64,000 nucleotides of DNA, taken from contig MSJH02000803.1 in assembly GCA_001931875.2 (NCBI GenBank), positions 124,362 to 188,361 of the forward strand, given 5' to 3'. Every line of letters begins with the position of its first letter. Within the stretch, counting starts at the first letter, position 1. The notes under the pieces are model-generated. The model saw only the letters and a program-made list of their open reading frames with translations. It was not told where the DNA came from and searched no databases. Below are positions 33,640 to 46,504 of the stretch, piece after piece. Origin of the DNA: Byssochlamys sp. IMV 00236. Taxonomy: Eukaryota; Ascomycota; Eurotiomycetes; Eurotiales; Thermoascaceae. The translations under genes were made by a program, and so were the position numbers.

Positions 33640-34564
33640 TGTGGGCGATGGACTATTTCTCTTTTCCTTGCTACTATACTTCGCTGCTACTGTCGTTGTT
33701 TCCATTGGATGATTTTGCAATGATTTCTTATTTCCTGGCTTCTAGAACAGAACGTTACGATCACGGCTGGAGAGGCCGGATTAATTGCGCGCAGAGTGTG
33801 GCGGCAGCAAAGACTTCTATAATGCCCGACACGCTCAATTACGAGAATCTAGGTATTGCACTCATCATTGCCCCCATACATTCTCGGGTCGCGTCTTTCA
33901 CAGAGATAGGTTCCAGCATTTCATCAACGCATTTTTGTCAGTCTTGGTGCATATAGATCTGTTTGTTGGTCGTGATACTTATTGCATTATACGGAGTATA
34001 TTGGATTGATACATTGAAACTTGGATTGCATACTACTCTTCATTTCTGCACTTGTGGTTAGTTAGATACTCAAAATTTATTAGCAGTCGTAAGTATCCGC
34101 GATACTCCTGAAGTAAATGCTACCAGCAAAGTGAAAGTAAAAGCATACTGAGCTCAAGTTTTCCACGACCTTGGGGCCAAGATGCCCTGGTAATGGCATC
34201 CCGATATCGTTCCATTCCAGATTTACTTCGGGACTAACTAGCGTACAGACGAACTCTTAGGTCAGGTCTATAGGGACAGAAACACGAAATGTAACAATTA
34301 GACCACTGTACTAGTCTCAAATCTGATCACGTCCAGTAGCGTTCCAAAAATAACTCTATAATTCGGTTGGAATAGGCATCCCATGCCAGAGGAAGACCGC
34401 TTGTCTCAATAGTTCTTCATCATAATACATTTCACGATCAAAGATTCAGACCAGCTCACACTTCCACGTAGGCTCGAATGAAGAATCGCTGTACATGCGG
34501 TAGGTATTATGGTGAAAATTCGAAAATTATACGAACGCCGCGATGGGCATTCACAGCCGAGGCC
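33640..34564. other. Convergent intergenic region
   Basis: About 900 bp between the convergent zinc-finger and Far11 genes. No supported feature. Confidence 0.45.
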
Positions 34565-37500
34565 TTACCAGCTTTCCATTTGTAACGGAACTCCATCCCA
34601 TTCTGTCCCGTTGATCCCAGGACCAGGCATGCTTCCTTCATCTGTCATACTGTTGAGCATCTCGTCTCCCATAAGGCCCCATCCCATTGCTTCCAGCTCG
34701 CGGACGAAGAAGTCTCTTTCCTCATCCATAATAGATGCGCCCTCATCGCCACCCATAACATCCTTATATCGTCGCAGATGCCACCAATGCGTAAGACCAC
34801 GCAAGGCTTGTTCGAGGGGTAGCGCATCCTCGACCTCTGCATCAATATCAGAGCCTGCCAGCCAGTCATCTCGTAGATCCGGGCGACAGTAGAGATAAAT
34901 GGCAGTGATGACGCGCATATTGCTCTGGCGCCATTTCCTGCCACAGTATGGGACCTGTGACTTGAAAAGCTTGAGGGTATAAAGGCGAAGATGGGGGTCT
35001 GGGATCTTTAGCCCTTTGCGGAGAATCGTGCTGGATTTGTACTGGACAAGTAGTAGGCACCTGTGCGCCTTATCTCTCGTGATCTTTTGCATGATATGTA
35101 GATAGTTTATGGAAGAAAAGAAGTTACGGAACGAGTATGTCGTGATGGGCTCCTTCGGAAGGGGTGCCGTCGGATAGCCGAGTTCGTCAACTTCGGGTCG
35201 CGTAGGACCCTCTGGAACCTCAGAAAACTTCTCCGGAGATGGGCCACGCACGGAAGAGCTGCCTTGGAAGCTCTGTAAGACAGGTTGGCGGCGAATAGGA
35301 GGAGGCACGGCTTCATCTTCACTGTGAGAAGACTCAGCATCCGAAGACGGCGGATGCTCCGGTGGCTGATCCGAGTGGACATGGCAGAAGTGGAAGAAGC
35401 TATTGGCGATTAGTATATTAGACGGAGTATCCCATAATGCATACGTACCTCAGGTCTTCTCGGTCGTTTGGCTGCGCAACAGCCTGGTCCACATCCTGAT
35501 GAGCAAACATCTTCAGTATGAGAGGTAGATAGTTTGAATCGAGCAGTAACTGCGTCATGTACTCGAATTTCAGAATGTCTATAACAAGTCAGAGTCATGG
35601 AAGTAATAACACTTGTTACGACTTACGAGATCTTTTGAACCACTTCAGCATCAACAAAAGAGATCCAGAGACACCCTTTCCAGTGATCTCACGTAGTCTA
35701 ATGTTGTCGAGTTCTTCGATTGCAGCGTCAGAGTCAAGCTCTGACGATAGACCATTCTGTCCGGACGGGAACCTGTAGCCATTGCTTGCCATATTAGCAC
35801 GTGACCGATCACAGATAGGGTAGGAGAACATACGCGTTCTGGCCATTGGCTTGGTTCACCATGGCACTGACATTCGTCAAAATGACCTTTAAGAAAACTA
35901 TGACAACAGACTGCAAGTGGGGCATGGCTTGCTTCTAAAGGCATGTCAGCGTTGTTGAGATTTAATGACCTGGGAATGACTAACGTAGAACGTTTCGACA
36001 GCGTCAAGCCGCCTCTGCACGTCCTCATCATCCGTTTCTCTCACGTATTGCTGAACAGGTGAAGTAGCCTTCTCTTTTTTCTCCTGGGGGTCCAGCGAGA
36101 ATTCATCCGGTTCGTCTTCTAACTGAGGATCAGGCAATCCGGCAGAATCGTCTGCGTTCCAACCACGATCGTATGTCATGAAACGCTCTCGCTCTTCCCA
36201 AAGCTGTTTCATTGCTCTCGTCATTTTCACGTGACTGGAGAAGAGCTTTCCAGCTTCAATGATTGAGGCGGGCACATCGCTCCCTTCCCATCTTTTACCC
36301 ACCAATTGATCCTGCAAATCACTTGTGCCTTTTCCACCAATATTGTTACTAGTGTCATCCAGAGGAGGATACATGAATGGAAAATTCTGGTTCGTTTGGT
36401 AGTTCTGCTTCTTCGCCCCCTTTCCTCCCGGGCCAGCAGGAGAAGGTGGAGGGGATGGGGCGGGCGTAGCGATATGAACAGATTGGTGCAGGATGGATCC
36501 GTTTCCACCTGCGGTCGATGGACCGACACCGGAAAAGAGACTGCTAGAGGAGCCTATCCTGCTTGGATGTTGTGGTAACGGTGGCAGAATAGAATTGTTG
36601 TCCAACTCAAAGGGGATGACAGGAGGTGGCGGGTTATAGGCCGGATACTTAGAAGTAATCTCCTGACGGAAGGAGTGATAGTCGAGAGGAGAAGCGGTAA
36701 GAAAAGGCAAATGTGACCCATCATTCGCTGCGTCCAGCGGTGGTTCTAGGACTTCTTTCGCTCTCTCCAAGCTCTGGCTGCCGCCAAAGAGAAGTAGTAA
36801 GGACTTCCAGAACAGAAGAATTGTCCTTGTAAGAGGGATACTCATTGAATCATCCCATCGTAACCGGGAAATAATCTCAACCAGAAAAACCAGGAGATTT
36901 GGTGTCAAGTCTGCGATGGCTTTTCGTAGGGTTGTCTGCTGTGGATTGGAAATTTCTAGCCGGCGACCTACCTCAACGACAAGATAAAGCGCCGTGAGGA
37001 CTAGGTTGCTCTCACGTTCCTGAGCAGCAAAGTACGCTGATGTGCTGTTCTCATTGTCCACATCATTGACATCAACACCAAGAGTGGAGGTCTTATCCTT
37101 GTCAAAGACCTTTCTCATGTACTCATATAGAGCAGGTATACCATTGCATTCTTCAACGAGCAGAACGTTTTCTTCGACCCATTTGATTTGCATTGACTTC
37201 GTTCTCGGTGTTTCAGCAGCTTCATGGGGAGTAGGCTCCTCAGGATAATCATCTGCGACTCTTCCGGCCGTGAGTCCCCATACCCCTAGCATGGCGTAGC
37301 AGACGGCCTCCAGAGATTCAATGCGGGCAAATAGATCAGAATTGTGAAAGCCATCGAGCATCTGCTTTATGAAAGATTTGCGAAGATCGCGACTGGCAGA
37401 TAACCAGGAGATTTCCCCTGGCGATGAACAGTTGCGTGCACAAAAAGACTTCCAGTTATACTCGAAAGACACTTTTGTTCCCAGGAGCATGATTCGGTCG

Positions 37501-37949
37501 GGCTCACTATATTGAAACCACTCGTCCAGTTCATCTGGGAACGGCTGAGAGTCCGCATATTTGAAAGCATATGCGGGCTGTTCAATCTTCGGCAGCTCCT
37601 GCACAATACGCCTCAACTGGCCCAGACTCAGAGAGTCTGTACGTTCCTCCCTGCTTTGCTGGACGGGTGCCGGTGGTGGTGGCTGCAGCGGAGGTGGAGG
37701 AGCCGCGGAATCACGACGCAACTCAGGGCGCGAGGCTGGTGCCGTTTGGACATTCCCAGGTGAAGACCCGCTCTCTGTTTGGTCCTTGAGTACTTGGGAA
37801 GCTTCTTCTTTGAGACCTTCAGCCACCTCGGCCATTAGTTGGTCGTCAGAGACCGGGGATATGTCGGTCCCCGTCTGGTCAACCTCATCGGCTTTGACAA
37901 AGTGATGTCCGGAGACATCCTCATCTCCAGGCACGGATGAAGTATCCAT
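34565..37949 (-). CDS. FAR11: STRIPAK complex subunit Far11/STRIP
   Basis: STRIP/Far11 proteins are scaffold subunits of STRIPAK, the PP2A-containing complex that controls hyphal fusion, sexual development and cell-cycle arrest. Five exons (37949-35985, 35934-35834, 35772-35627, 35578-35449, 35399-34565) join in frame into 1058 residues. The N1221 domain starts at AFKYADSQPFPDELDEWF. The second conserved domain (DUF3402 type) lies in the last half, with NYLPLILKMFAHQDVDQ and TYSFRNFFSSINYLHIMQKI. Disordered Pro/Ser-rich stretches separate them. The four introns are 48-61 nt, and the two longest exons are the first and last. The first 100 residues are acidic and poorly conserved, so the exact start is less sure. 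Confidence 0.9.
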
Positions 37950-38512
37950 CTTAAACTTATGGGCAGACCTCCGTTTCTGGAGGTAGTGGGAAACAATATC
38001 AGATGTGTCTCGTGAATAACATCAAGGGTATCTCAGCCCAACTGCAAAATCATGAAAATTGACATATTTCGAAATGAAACGGACATACGGTATTCATCAT
38101 TCATTTCATAGTGGAGAAGCCATGTCACTGGCGGTCTGGATGTATGTTGTTGGGGAGCGTTTGTGATATCACGGCATTCCGGAGAAGTTGATTCTCCGTT
38201 CCCCCAGATCACATGATCGAGTTTCTAGAATATCTGCAACCCAATCAGGAAAGAAGGGCTTAGGGTCAGGGCGAGAGTCTAGATCTCCAACTAGAAGACA
38301 GAAATACAGAGCCACGCCGGTACGCAGTACACGAAGATGCAAGGTCACTAGCTGTATGGTAAAGCTGTAAAATATAGAGTAGAATCAATGGCATACTACA
38401 TCCGGAGGTCAAAGCAGAAGGTATATTATTAACTTTAATATTTTGACTACGGCCAACAAGAGATGTTCCCAATCCACCTGAGAAGGGCTGTGCCTCACTA
38501 TAACATTGCAAA
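37950..38512. other. Intergenic FAR11-CAX4
   Basis: Upstream of FAR11 and downstream of the phosphatase gene. No supported open frame. Confidence 0.45.
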
Positions 38513-39335
38513 CTATTCGGTCTTACGCGACGAATCACTATTATCTCGTCGCTTCAGCTTCCGTTTCGCTTCCCATTGTCGCCAGCCGACCTCAATAAGG
38601 TCTTCACTCACCACCAGATCGCGAAGGCGTAGAAGTCCAGCCAGCTCTGTGTCAAGTGCCCAATCGACCCATCCTGCGTGTCGCAAATATGCTGTGAAAC
38701 AGTACCAAAAGATGGCATAGACGACACCTGCAGCGCATCCCGCCAAGACCTGCTTAGGGGTGTGGTAGTTGAGGTATATCCGACTCACAGAGACGCTAGT
38801 CGCACCGATACATGCGAGTACGGAGATGATCAGTCGTTCTGTGTAACTGCGCGAAGCGGAGGTGCTCGACGGGGTCGGGAGGTGTCTGAAGAGGAGGAAA
38901 AGGATGAGAGAGACCGCGAAGTAGCTGACAAACTGTGAATGGGATGAGGGCATGCCATATCCCTTGCCGTACATCTCTGTTGTCGTCTGCGTGTTAGCTA
39001 CGAGATCCCGCAGACATGGGTGTCACATACGCTTCGGGCGCTCCTCCCTGATCAGCCTCTTGAGGACAAAGTTCAATGCCTCGCAGCCCATCTGCCCCGC
39101 GAACATGAGAATCACCTCCACCTCCCTCGATGCCCAGATAAGAGTGACGTAGGCGACACATAAAGCCTGCGGAACTAAGGCGAGCCAGGCCGAAACGAAG
39201 GAAACGGGGTCATCAGGGTTCTATTAGCGCTGGATCAGCAATGAACACGTCGAACGCGGCTCTCCCCAGAGCGACAAGATAACTCACATAATGTACATGA
39301 GTCAGGGATAACGAGGCCAACCGCGGTCCCTCCAT
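38513..39335 (-). CDS. CAX4: Dolichyl-diphosphatase (Cax4/Cwh8, PAP2 family)
   Basis: This ER enzyme removes a phosphate from dolichyl diphosphate on the lumenal side so the lipid can be reused in N-glycosylation. Three exons (39335-39288, 39220-39031, 38976-38513) encode 233 residues. The PAP2 signature is complete: KRLIREERPK, then PSSHSQF, then SRIYLNYHTPKQVLAG with the catalytic His. Hydrophobic segments include SAWLALVPQALCVAYVTLIW, SYFAVSLILFLLF and AGCAAGVVYAIFWYCF. Introns are 67 and 54 nt. Length agrees with yeast Cax4 (about 240). Confidence 0.93.
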
Positions 39336-40446
39336 TGTGAGGACTCCAAGATAGACAGGTCTAAAGCATACAAATCATAAAAGAAGGGCAAGGAAACAAT
39401 AATGGCTTTCGACCGGAGTAGTTGTTGGATGCGCGGACGCGTCGAGGAGACAGGGCGATCAAGAACGGTCAAATAACATCCTGCACCACAGATCACAGCC
39501 AGTGCAGATGGATGAAGATCACCAGCACTATATATCGGTACCGTGATGCGAAAGGAATGGTATGAACAATTTGCTGCGCAACCCCAGATAGATAGTTGAA
39601 GCTGGAAAGCTGGTTCGAGTCCGTGCAGAGACCGCTGCTTTTACACCCGAGGATTCTCCGCAAAAGCAGCCGGCAGGCGAAAGGAGGGGGAGGGGAAGAC
39701 GGAAGAGGCGAAATGGAATCCAGTCAGGCACAGTTTGATGCCCGTTAATTCATTATTCTCACAGCTCTTCATCCTCATGTCGTTTCTCTCTTTCTAATGT
39801 TCTTTAGCCGTCTCTCCTCCGTTTTCATCTTCAATCTGACGGAGTCATCCGCAGCAGCAGGCAGCACGACCATCAAATCATGACGCACTATCTCTACGCT
39901 TCAATCCCCAGTTGCCAGTTACAATTTTCTACAGATCCATCTTATCCAGTGGCTACTGGACGATAACAGCGTGACAGGAACCACGTTCTCTGCTCTCACA
40001 GGCCCTTTGTCGACGCGGTCTCTTTACCTCCATGATCGCTGTGGCCACCAGCTGCTCGCAACACCGATAGGCATCCCGCAATCCTCTCCGCCGCCACTCT
40101 ACCGCATATCGGCTCCGATTCAATTGGTCGCGCCAGCTATTCTCTACCAGGTATAATACGCCGATATAGGCCGAAAAGTTCCCTACGGTTTTGTTTTTTC
40201 ACCAACGACACTCTTCTCTTCTACATCTTATCGATTCGAGACAGTCGCTGCAGACGCCGTCGGGGGATGGAACAATAATATGGTTGCATTGGAGTGCTAG
40301 GAACCAGCCCGGCCTACGAGAACAAAGAGCTAGGTTATACCGGATCATCGCCACCGCTCTCTACTCTCAAAAAAACTAGGGACATATAGCTATCTTCAAC
40401 GCCGACGATTCATCGTGAGAGATCGGGGAGAATCTCGTGCGCACTG
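39336..40446. other. Divergent intergenic region with long leader
   Basis: Shared upstream region of CAX4 (minus) and the RBR ligase gene (plus). Positions 39760-40440 are pyrimidine-rich and probably a long 5' UTR. No supported gene. Confidence 0.45.
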
Positions 40447-42375
40447 ATGGCGGAGACCATGTCCTTCCCAGAAGATGACCGGATAGTCGAACTCTCCTCC
40501 ATCGAAGCTATCTACCCGGAGATCAGTATCGATCCTTCTACTCCGCTGAAAGCATCCCTTGCCTTGCCCGTGACACCTGCCTCGCCATTGCGGGTTCGAT
40601 TTCAGCAAGTGTCCGATGGCGGGCCTGCAGCTCCAATCCTGACGCCACCCAAGTCCCTTGAAGCCAGTGACGCGGACCTTGACACTCGCATCAAGGATGT
40701 AATCGACCTTTCCGGCGATAATATAGCTGACGTGCACTATCTATCTCACCTACCGCCGGTAACCTTGGAGGTTGAGCTTCCAGAAGGCTATCCTTCCGAA
40801 AATCCTCCTATATTCAACCTCTTCACCAATCCTCCATGGCTATCTTCGTCGCATATAAGCAAACTGATCGATGATGGACGCAAGCTGTGGGAAGAAGGTG
40901 GCAGGGATCTGGTTGTCTATACATACATCGATCATCTTCAGCAGTTGGCGGAGAACGTCTTTGACATTGCTGAGATTTCTGGGAGTGAAGTGCGGCTTCC
41001 CCGCAGCCTGAAAGTTGCGCTTCTGGATTACGATATGAAGGCGAAAAGGGAAAAGTTTGAGCAGGAGACATTCGAATGTGGTGTGTGCCTTGAACCCAAG
41101 AAGGGAACTGTTTGCTATCGGTTATTACAATGTTCGCATGTCTTCTGCGTTCCTTGTCTCCAAGACTTCTATAATACCTGTATAACGGAAGGAGATGTCG
41201 AGAGTGTCCGTTGTCCTGCACCTGACTGCGGCAAGGGACCCGGGCCTCGTGAGGAGGAACCGACAGATTCGTCTCGGACGAAGCGCAAGAAGCAGAATCG
41301 CACACTGAGTCCTAGCGAACTCCTTCAGATTCCGCTAGAGCAGGAGACAGTCCAGAGATACGTCTTTCTGAAGCGCAAGAAGAAGCTCGAGGCCGACAAG
41401 ACCACTGTCTACTGTCCACGTCAATGGTGCCAGGGTGCTGCTCGATCGAAACGACATCCGAAACCATCAGACCCCATATCGGACGACTTCGGTAGCTCGG
41501 ATGAGGAAGAGGATGTTGCAGTGGCTTTTGACCCTCTGGGAGACGAATCTCAGCTGCCGCCTATGGCCGACCGGGTAGCTATCTGCGAGGACTGCAACTA
41601 TGCATTCTGTAGTGTCTGCAAGAAAGGCTGGCACGGAGAGCTTGTGCGCTGCTTCCCGCGAAGAGATGCAGAACTTTCTGCAGAGGAGAAAGCCACCGAG
41701 GAGTATCTCAAGTTGTACACTTCACCATGCCCGACTTGCAACGCCCCTTGTCAGAAGCTGATGGGCTGCAACCACATGAAATGCTTCAAGTGCGACACTC
41801 ACTTCTGCTACCTTTGCTCGGCCTGGCTTGCAGAAGACAATCCTTATCGCCACTTCAACGACTTGGAGAGTAAGTGCTTTAATCGTCTTTGGGACTTGGA
41901 AGGCGGCGATGGTATCGACCCCGAAGGAGCAGAAGCTCTCCACCAAATACCGGACGAGCTGCTTGAATTCGACGACCAGAGCGACACTAGCGATGATAAT
42001 CCCGCGTGGGAGTTTGATGGCGAGAGCGACGATGAAGCTATCAATCGTCAAATGCGGCCACCTCCACCGGCTCCCGCACCACCTCGTGTCATTCCACCCG
42101 TCGACCCTGCCCACCGTGCTCGTAACGCGAATGGCCTAGACGCTGCTGGTCGTGCTGCCGCTGCAGAGCGGCAGGCACAAGCACGAGCAATGGCTCAAGT
42201 TCGAAATCGTCCTGCTGCTCGACAAGCTGCACCTCGACCGCCGCAGAGAGCCGCGCAAAATGGCCGAGTCCAGGACCAGCAGGCCGGAAGGCCGGCTCTC
42301 CAACGATTCCTGGATCTGGTCCGAAATGACCAGGAAGACGAGTGGGATAGCGATGAGTTAGATGAGGACTTCTGA
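40447..42375 (+). CDS. ITT1: RWD-RBR E3 ubiquitin ligase (RNF14/Itt1-like)
   Basis: RBR ligases take ubiquitin onto a RING2 cysteine before passing it to the substrate. A single exon encodes 642 residues. An RWD domain occupies about 10-170 (ELSSIEAIYPE, LPEGYPSENPP). RING1 starts at CGVCLEPKKG (C211) and continues HVFCVPCLQDFY. The IBR spans about 320-400 (YCPRQWCQG, CEDCNYAFCSVCKKGWHG). RING2 begins CPTCNAPCQKLMGCNHMKC, with C441 as the likely catalytic cysteine. An acidic patch and an Ala/Arg/Gln-rich tail follow. In yeast, Itt1 affects translation termination; RNF14 acts on stalled ribosomes in animals. Domain order strongly supports this subfamily. Confidence 0.9.
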   Translation: MAETMSFPEDDRIVELSSIEAIYPEISIDPSTPLKASLALPVTPASPLRVRFQQVSDGGPAAPILTPPKSLEASDADLDTRIKDVIDLSGDNIADVHYLSHLPPVTLEVELPEGYPSENPPIFNLFTNPPWLSSSHISKLIDDGRKLWEEGGRDLVVYTYIDHLQQLAENVFDIAEISGSEVRLPRSLKVALLDYDMKAKREKFEQETFECGVCLEPKKGTVCYRLLQCSHVFCVPCLQDFYNTCITEGDVESVRCPAPDCGKGPGPREEEPTDSSRTKRKKQNRTLSPSELLQIPLEQETVQRYVFLKRKKKLEADKTTVYCPRQWCQGAARSKRHPKPSDPISDDFGSSDEEEDVAVAFDPLGDESQLPPMADRVAICEDCNYAFCSVCKKGWHGELVRCFPRRDAELSAEEKATEEYLKLYTSPCPTCNAPCQKLMGCNHMKCFKCDTHFCYLCSAWLAEDNPYRHFNDLESKCFNRLWDLEGGDGIDPEGAEALHQIPDELLEFDDQSDTSDDNPAWEFDGESDDEAINRQMRPPPPAPAPPRVIPPVDPAHRARNANGLDAAGRAAAAERQAQARAMAQVRNRPAARQAAPRPPQRAAQNGRVQDQQAGRPALQRFLDLVRNDQEDEWDSDELDEDF

Positions 42376-42946
42376 GCCTGTCTTCTCCTTCAGATTATAT
42401 TTTGGGACGATTGGACGAGGAATAACTGTTTTTGCATCATTCTCTTTCATTTGCATTTTCTTTCTACACGGACTCGATTACGCATGGCCTGGTGGTCTCA
42501 CATTAGCGAGCGTATATGCATTTTGTCTTTTTTACTACCTCTCCTTTTTTTTTTTTCTTTCCAGCCGATTAGTGATACCATACCATAGACTTCCTTTCTC
42601 ATTCATTCACCATTTATTCCCACCTATTCGAAATGACTCGGTTTGTATTACCTCTTGAAGATAGCTGTCGTCTCCATTATCCTTGTATTTTGCTATGCCA
42701 TGTTACTCTGTAGCACTTGGACAATACATACATCTTCCGTACGAGACAGCTCCAATCCTTGAAACTCCTGTTGCAGGTTACTAGGCCTTTAATTACTCTT
42801 CCCGCGAGGGAATAGTCGGAAATGAAACGAAAGCTTCCCTATGCAGGACATAGATGGATCTGGCATCTGCGAAATTTCAATGCTGTGTCGAAAAGAAACA
42901 TATTAACGATACAGGGGATATGAATGTCGAGTGTTCCTAATTTAAT
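42376..42946. other. Convergent intergenic region, poly-T tract
   Basis: 3' flanks of two convergent genes. A long T-rich tract lies near 42545-42560. No supported gene. Confidence 0.5.
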
Positions 42947-45890
42947 TTAAAGATAGAGAAAATCATCCCTATCACCATCATAATCAGAGCCAACCACTGC
43001 CTCTGACCATTCATACCAGAATTCGTAACTCATGACTGTGTTATCGGCGTAGGTCAGCAGCAAGCGGTAACGACGAGAAGGGTTCCAGCCCCGCCATTTC
43101 TCGTCGGGTTGATAGATTCGAGATGCCATTGCGTGACATTCGGGGAGAGTAAGTGGCTTAGGGCCGCTATGTTCTGATGTTTGAGTGGCATTTTTGTCGT
43201 CAGAGCTGATACTTGATGGATGGATGTTCTTTTTGGAATTGGTGCTTGCTGTGTCATGAACGCCATCATCAGGCCCTGATTCTGCATTTGAACTGTCTCC
43301 TTCCTGAGAATCAGTAAATCTGTAGTGGAAAGTGATGTCGTCTTCGTTGACCACTCGTCGAGGGATGTAGGCTACATCAGGCGGTAGTTCGAATCCCTGA
43401 ACAGGACCAACTGCCATCCCAAGGAGTGGAATGAGGGGACGCTCCCCGTATTTCTCCTGGCTCTCTAGTGGTACAATCCAATTGATCTTGAATGCAAGGC
43501 CCTTGTTTTGTGCTTCAGTAAGAGCGATGATTGCTGCGCGGCCCTTTTGCGTAGCGGCAACGACGATACCGTGCTCGGGGACGTACTTGACCATGTTGAA
43601 ACGGTCACAGGCACGGATTGTGAGGATAGGATGCGTGAAAGGTTGCCAGAGTGGATTTCCGCAGACCACCGTAGGAGATAGTGAATATGGACTAGGGAAG
43701 AGGCGAATGTCTGTTTGTGAGAAGTGAAGGATAGGGAAATCGGAACAGGCTGGAGTGGGCGGTTCTGGCAGATGATCCAGATCATTAAGCCCCGACAAGA
43801 CAGCATTCGGATTATGGTCAACATTTGAGCCGTCGTCGCTGTCATCTTCATCGCTTTCAATGTAATCCATGTGGTCTTGGGCGAAATAGAAGCTCTCGTC
43901 ATCGGAGTAAGACTCTATGGGACCAGACTCTATACCAGATAGCTCGTCGAAGGCTTCTTCTAACGCGTTTTGGAGGGCTTCAGCAGCGGCCATCGAGCCT
44001 TGGGCGAGAGTGCGCATCGTCGCACCACGCACCGGTCCAGTTGTTTCCAGTGACGGGTCTCCGGAGTCGCCATTAGAATTTGCAGCACTTTGAGTTGTAT
44101 GGGATTCGTCCACATGCATGCTGCGTTCACTTATACTCCCGACTTGAGCATCCACTGTTCGTAGACTCCCTTCAGGTCGGTCTAGGCCAGCCAGGAAAGC
44201 ATGTTCGCGCCCAGAACCATCTGGGGCGTCAGCATATTTGTCTGCATCATGATCGCCATCATCAGAATCCGACATAGAGTCGGAATATGTGTCACTATCA
44301 TCTCCGGACTCTCTATCTGATGACGAGCTCTTCTCTTTACTGATGCAGCAATCGGTGTCGAAAATGTCAGGCAAGGTCAATTCTTCTGTAGCATCCCCTT
44401 TAACGGCTGGTGGGAAGTAACTGTAAAGATGGGAAGCATCCGGGACTCGCCTACTCAGGCTGGTCAGGTCAAGAACAGTTTTCCCGTTCTTCATTCTCTG
44501 CGTCGGACAGCCACCACATGCCTCGACATATGACCTACATGGTCGGAACGTACGCGGATCGAGGGCGAGAACGCTCCAACCACGTTCACTACCAATGTAA
44601 GCACGCAGATAAGAAATCAAAATCAAAGGGGAAAGTGCGCACTCACTCATTACGCAGGGTGTGCGGAAATGGCTCTGCAGTTATATCGCTCAAATGCACT
44701 GCCTGGAATGGACTTTGCAGTTCCCATACTTTCCACAGAAGCAGTTTGTTGTCAATATCAGTGCTGACCATCCAACATCCATTCGGATCGAGATCGCAGT
44801 TCAGAAACGAGACGCATGGTATATTGGTAAAATGACCTGAATACGTAAGCCGGACATTACGCGAGCGGTAACGATCTGGCATGAGACGGCGGAACTGAAC
44901 AAATTCATCCTGTGTCTGGACATCAAGCCAGTTTTGCTCGTAATTATTGAACCCGTCCGCAAAATTCAGATTCTCGTCGGTGTCTTCATCAGCTTCTTTG
45001 GTCGGATCAACTAGCGCGAATGCGAATACCGTAATGAGACCGGTGTTCGCTGAAACCGCAATCATACGGGCATACTTGTGGATTGCAAGTCCCCAAGCAC
45101 TGGCGTAGACATTCTCAGTGAAAAAAGGTTCGATATTGGATCCATCGATGGGCCTTTGTGGGCCATCCTGGGAGGCCTGTTCAATTGCAGAGAAGACTGC
45201 TTCCACATGATAGCCAGAAACGTTCCCGGAGTCTGTCACGAGGATGAGGACTTCATCCCGACCCAGGTCATCGACCATGATATTGTTGATAGCATGGGGA
45301 AAATCGGGGTTAATGAATCCTTCAGCATCTGGGTCCTTCATCACAGGAGTAATGATCATGGACGGTTTGGCACCTAGAGTCTGCCAGGGACCAGCGGGTT
45401 CCCATACATAAATCTGGTGGCTGTACGCAACAAAGAGTAAATTGTGACGTTGAGAAAGCGCAGTCTTCGGTTTACCATCAGTCAATAAGCCTGGATCGTT
45501 CACGATGGAACAAGCGGTATGATATACTTACCAGGTTGCTTCTCCAGGCTGCAGAACGGGGAGGATATACATTCTCCCTCCTAACATGTCGAGGTCAGTA
45601 TAACCAGGAAACAGACATCGCAGATTTCAACATACTCAGCAAACTAGAAACGTAGCATTAGAACGAATTGCATAATTTATCCTTTGGGGTGGAACACTTA
45701 CTCTCTCACGACCACTCTCAACATTAAGCGGTTTTAAACGCAAATCATCTCGCATGCCGCACTTGCGCGTGAGGAGTTCTTGTTCAGGTTCCATTCCTGA
45801 AGCGACCCCAGTGGGCGCCATATGTAGTTCGTAGATCGCCTGGAGTTGTCTCAGGTCAAGCCGGTTTACTGGGAATATAGGGTCTGTCAT
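42947..45890 (-). CDS. CRT10: CRT10-family protein, 5' exons apparently disrupted
   Basis: Yeast Crt10 regulates ribonucleotide reductase genes; the family has WD40-like repeats. Firm exons: 45890-45702 (MTDPIFPVNRLDLRQLQAIY), a long middle exon reaching 44647, and 44588-42947 after a 58-nt intron (44646-44589). The middle exon reads NLLFVAYSHQIYVWEPAGPW, then SDIDNKLLLWKVWEL-type WD words. The last exon is rich in acidic linkers and ends with YADNTVMSYEFWYEW. Between 45701 and 45503 the model fails: two good introns (45701-45644 and 45635-45581) would leave an 8-nt exon whose join puts the conserved frame out by one. The next boundary (GEATW to CSIVNDPG) is separated by only 18 nt starting TAA, with no AG acceptor. 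The gene may be damaged, or its splicing is unusual. Confidence 0.72.
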
Positions 45891-46504
45891 AGTGTTTGAG
45901 GCAAAGGCAGGTGTGAAGAGTGAGTGGGACGAGAGGTGAATATTATCATTTCAGAATGGACAAATAGAACTCGGTACGTTGCACGATGGAGTGGTCACAC
46001 ATAGAGTTGGCAGACCATCAACCCCATCATCCCCGTAGACATATGGAAAGACCAATCAGCATATAATTGGATCTGGGGGCATATGCGCGTTAAAACTACA
46101 TGTCAGTTAGTTGGTTCTCCCTCGAGGTGATGATACAATCGAACTTGAATATACAACAGGAAGATGATGATATGTCGGAAGCGGCGTGCGCACGTGCCAC
46201 TTGTAACGGCCTCCGTCATGTATTACAGTACAGATAGAACAGAACAGCTCGAATTCCATAGCTGACTTGAAAGGGCTCTCAAGACAGTAAATCAAATTCC
46301 ACTCGATATATGATGAAAGATTTATCAATAAATGTAGAAATTGAAGGCACCATGGCGAACTGCGAGTTCTTCATTGAGAGCTCTCGAATATATATACAAT
46401 GCGTAATTACCTTACACCTAATTACCGCATCATTCCTTCAACCCCAGAGTTCCACTCCCCACCGACATCATCAAACCTACAAGCAAGCGACAACCACAAC
46501 AACT
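45891..46504. other. Divergent intergenic region
   Basis: Shared upstream region of the CRT10-family gene and the Mmtag gene. A TATATATA-like run sits near 46388, about 115 bp before ATG 46505. Confidence 0.5.

Noticed and set aside
35946..37949. Idea that this frame is a Hid1/dymeclin protein
   Set aside because: The AFKYADSQPFPDELDEWF start and the later domain match the N1221/Far11 (STRIP) family instead.
39611..39623. GGTTCGAGTCC, resembling a tRNA B box
   Set aside because: The flanking bases do not form a 5-bp T-stem, and no A box or acceptor stem is present at the right distance on either strand.
43390..43405. GTTCGAATCCC, another B-box-like word
   Set aside because: It lies inside the coding sequence of the CRT10-family gene and no tRNA fold can be drawn around it.
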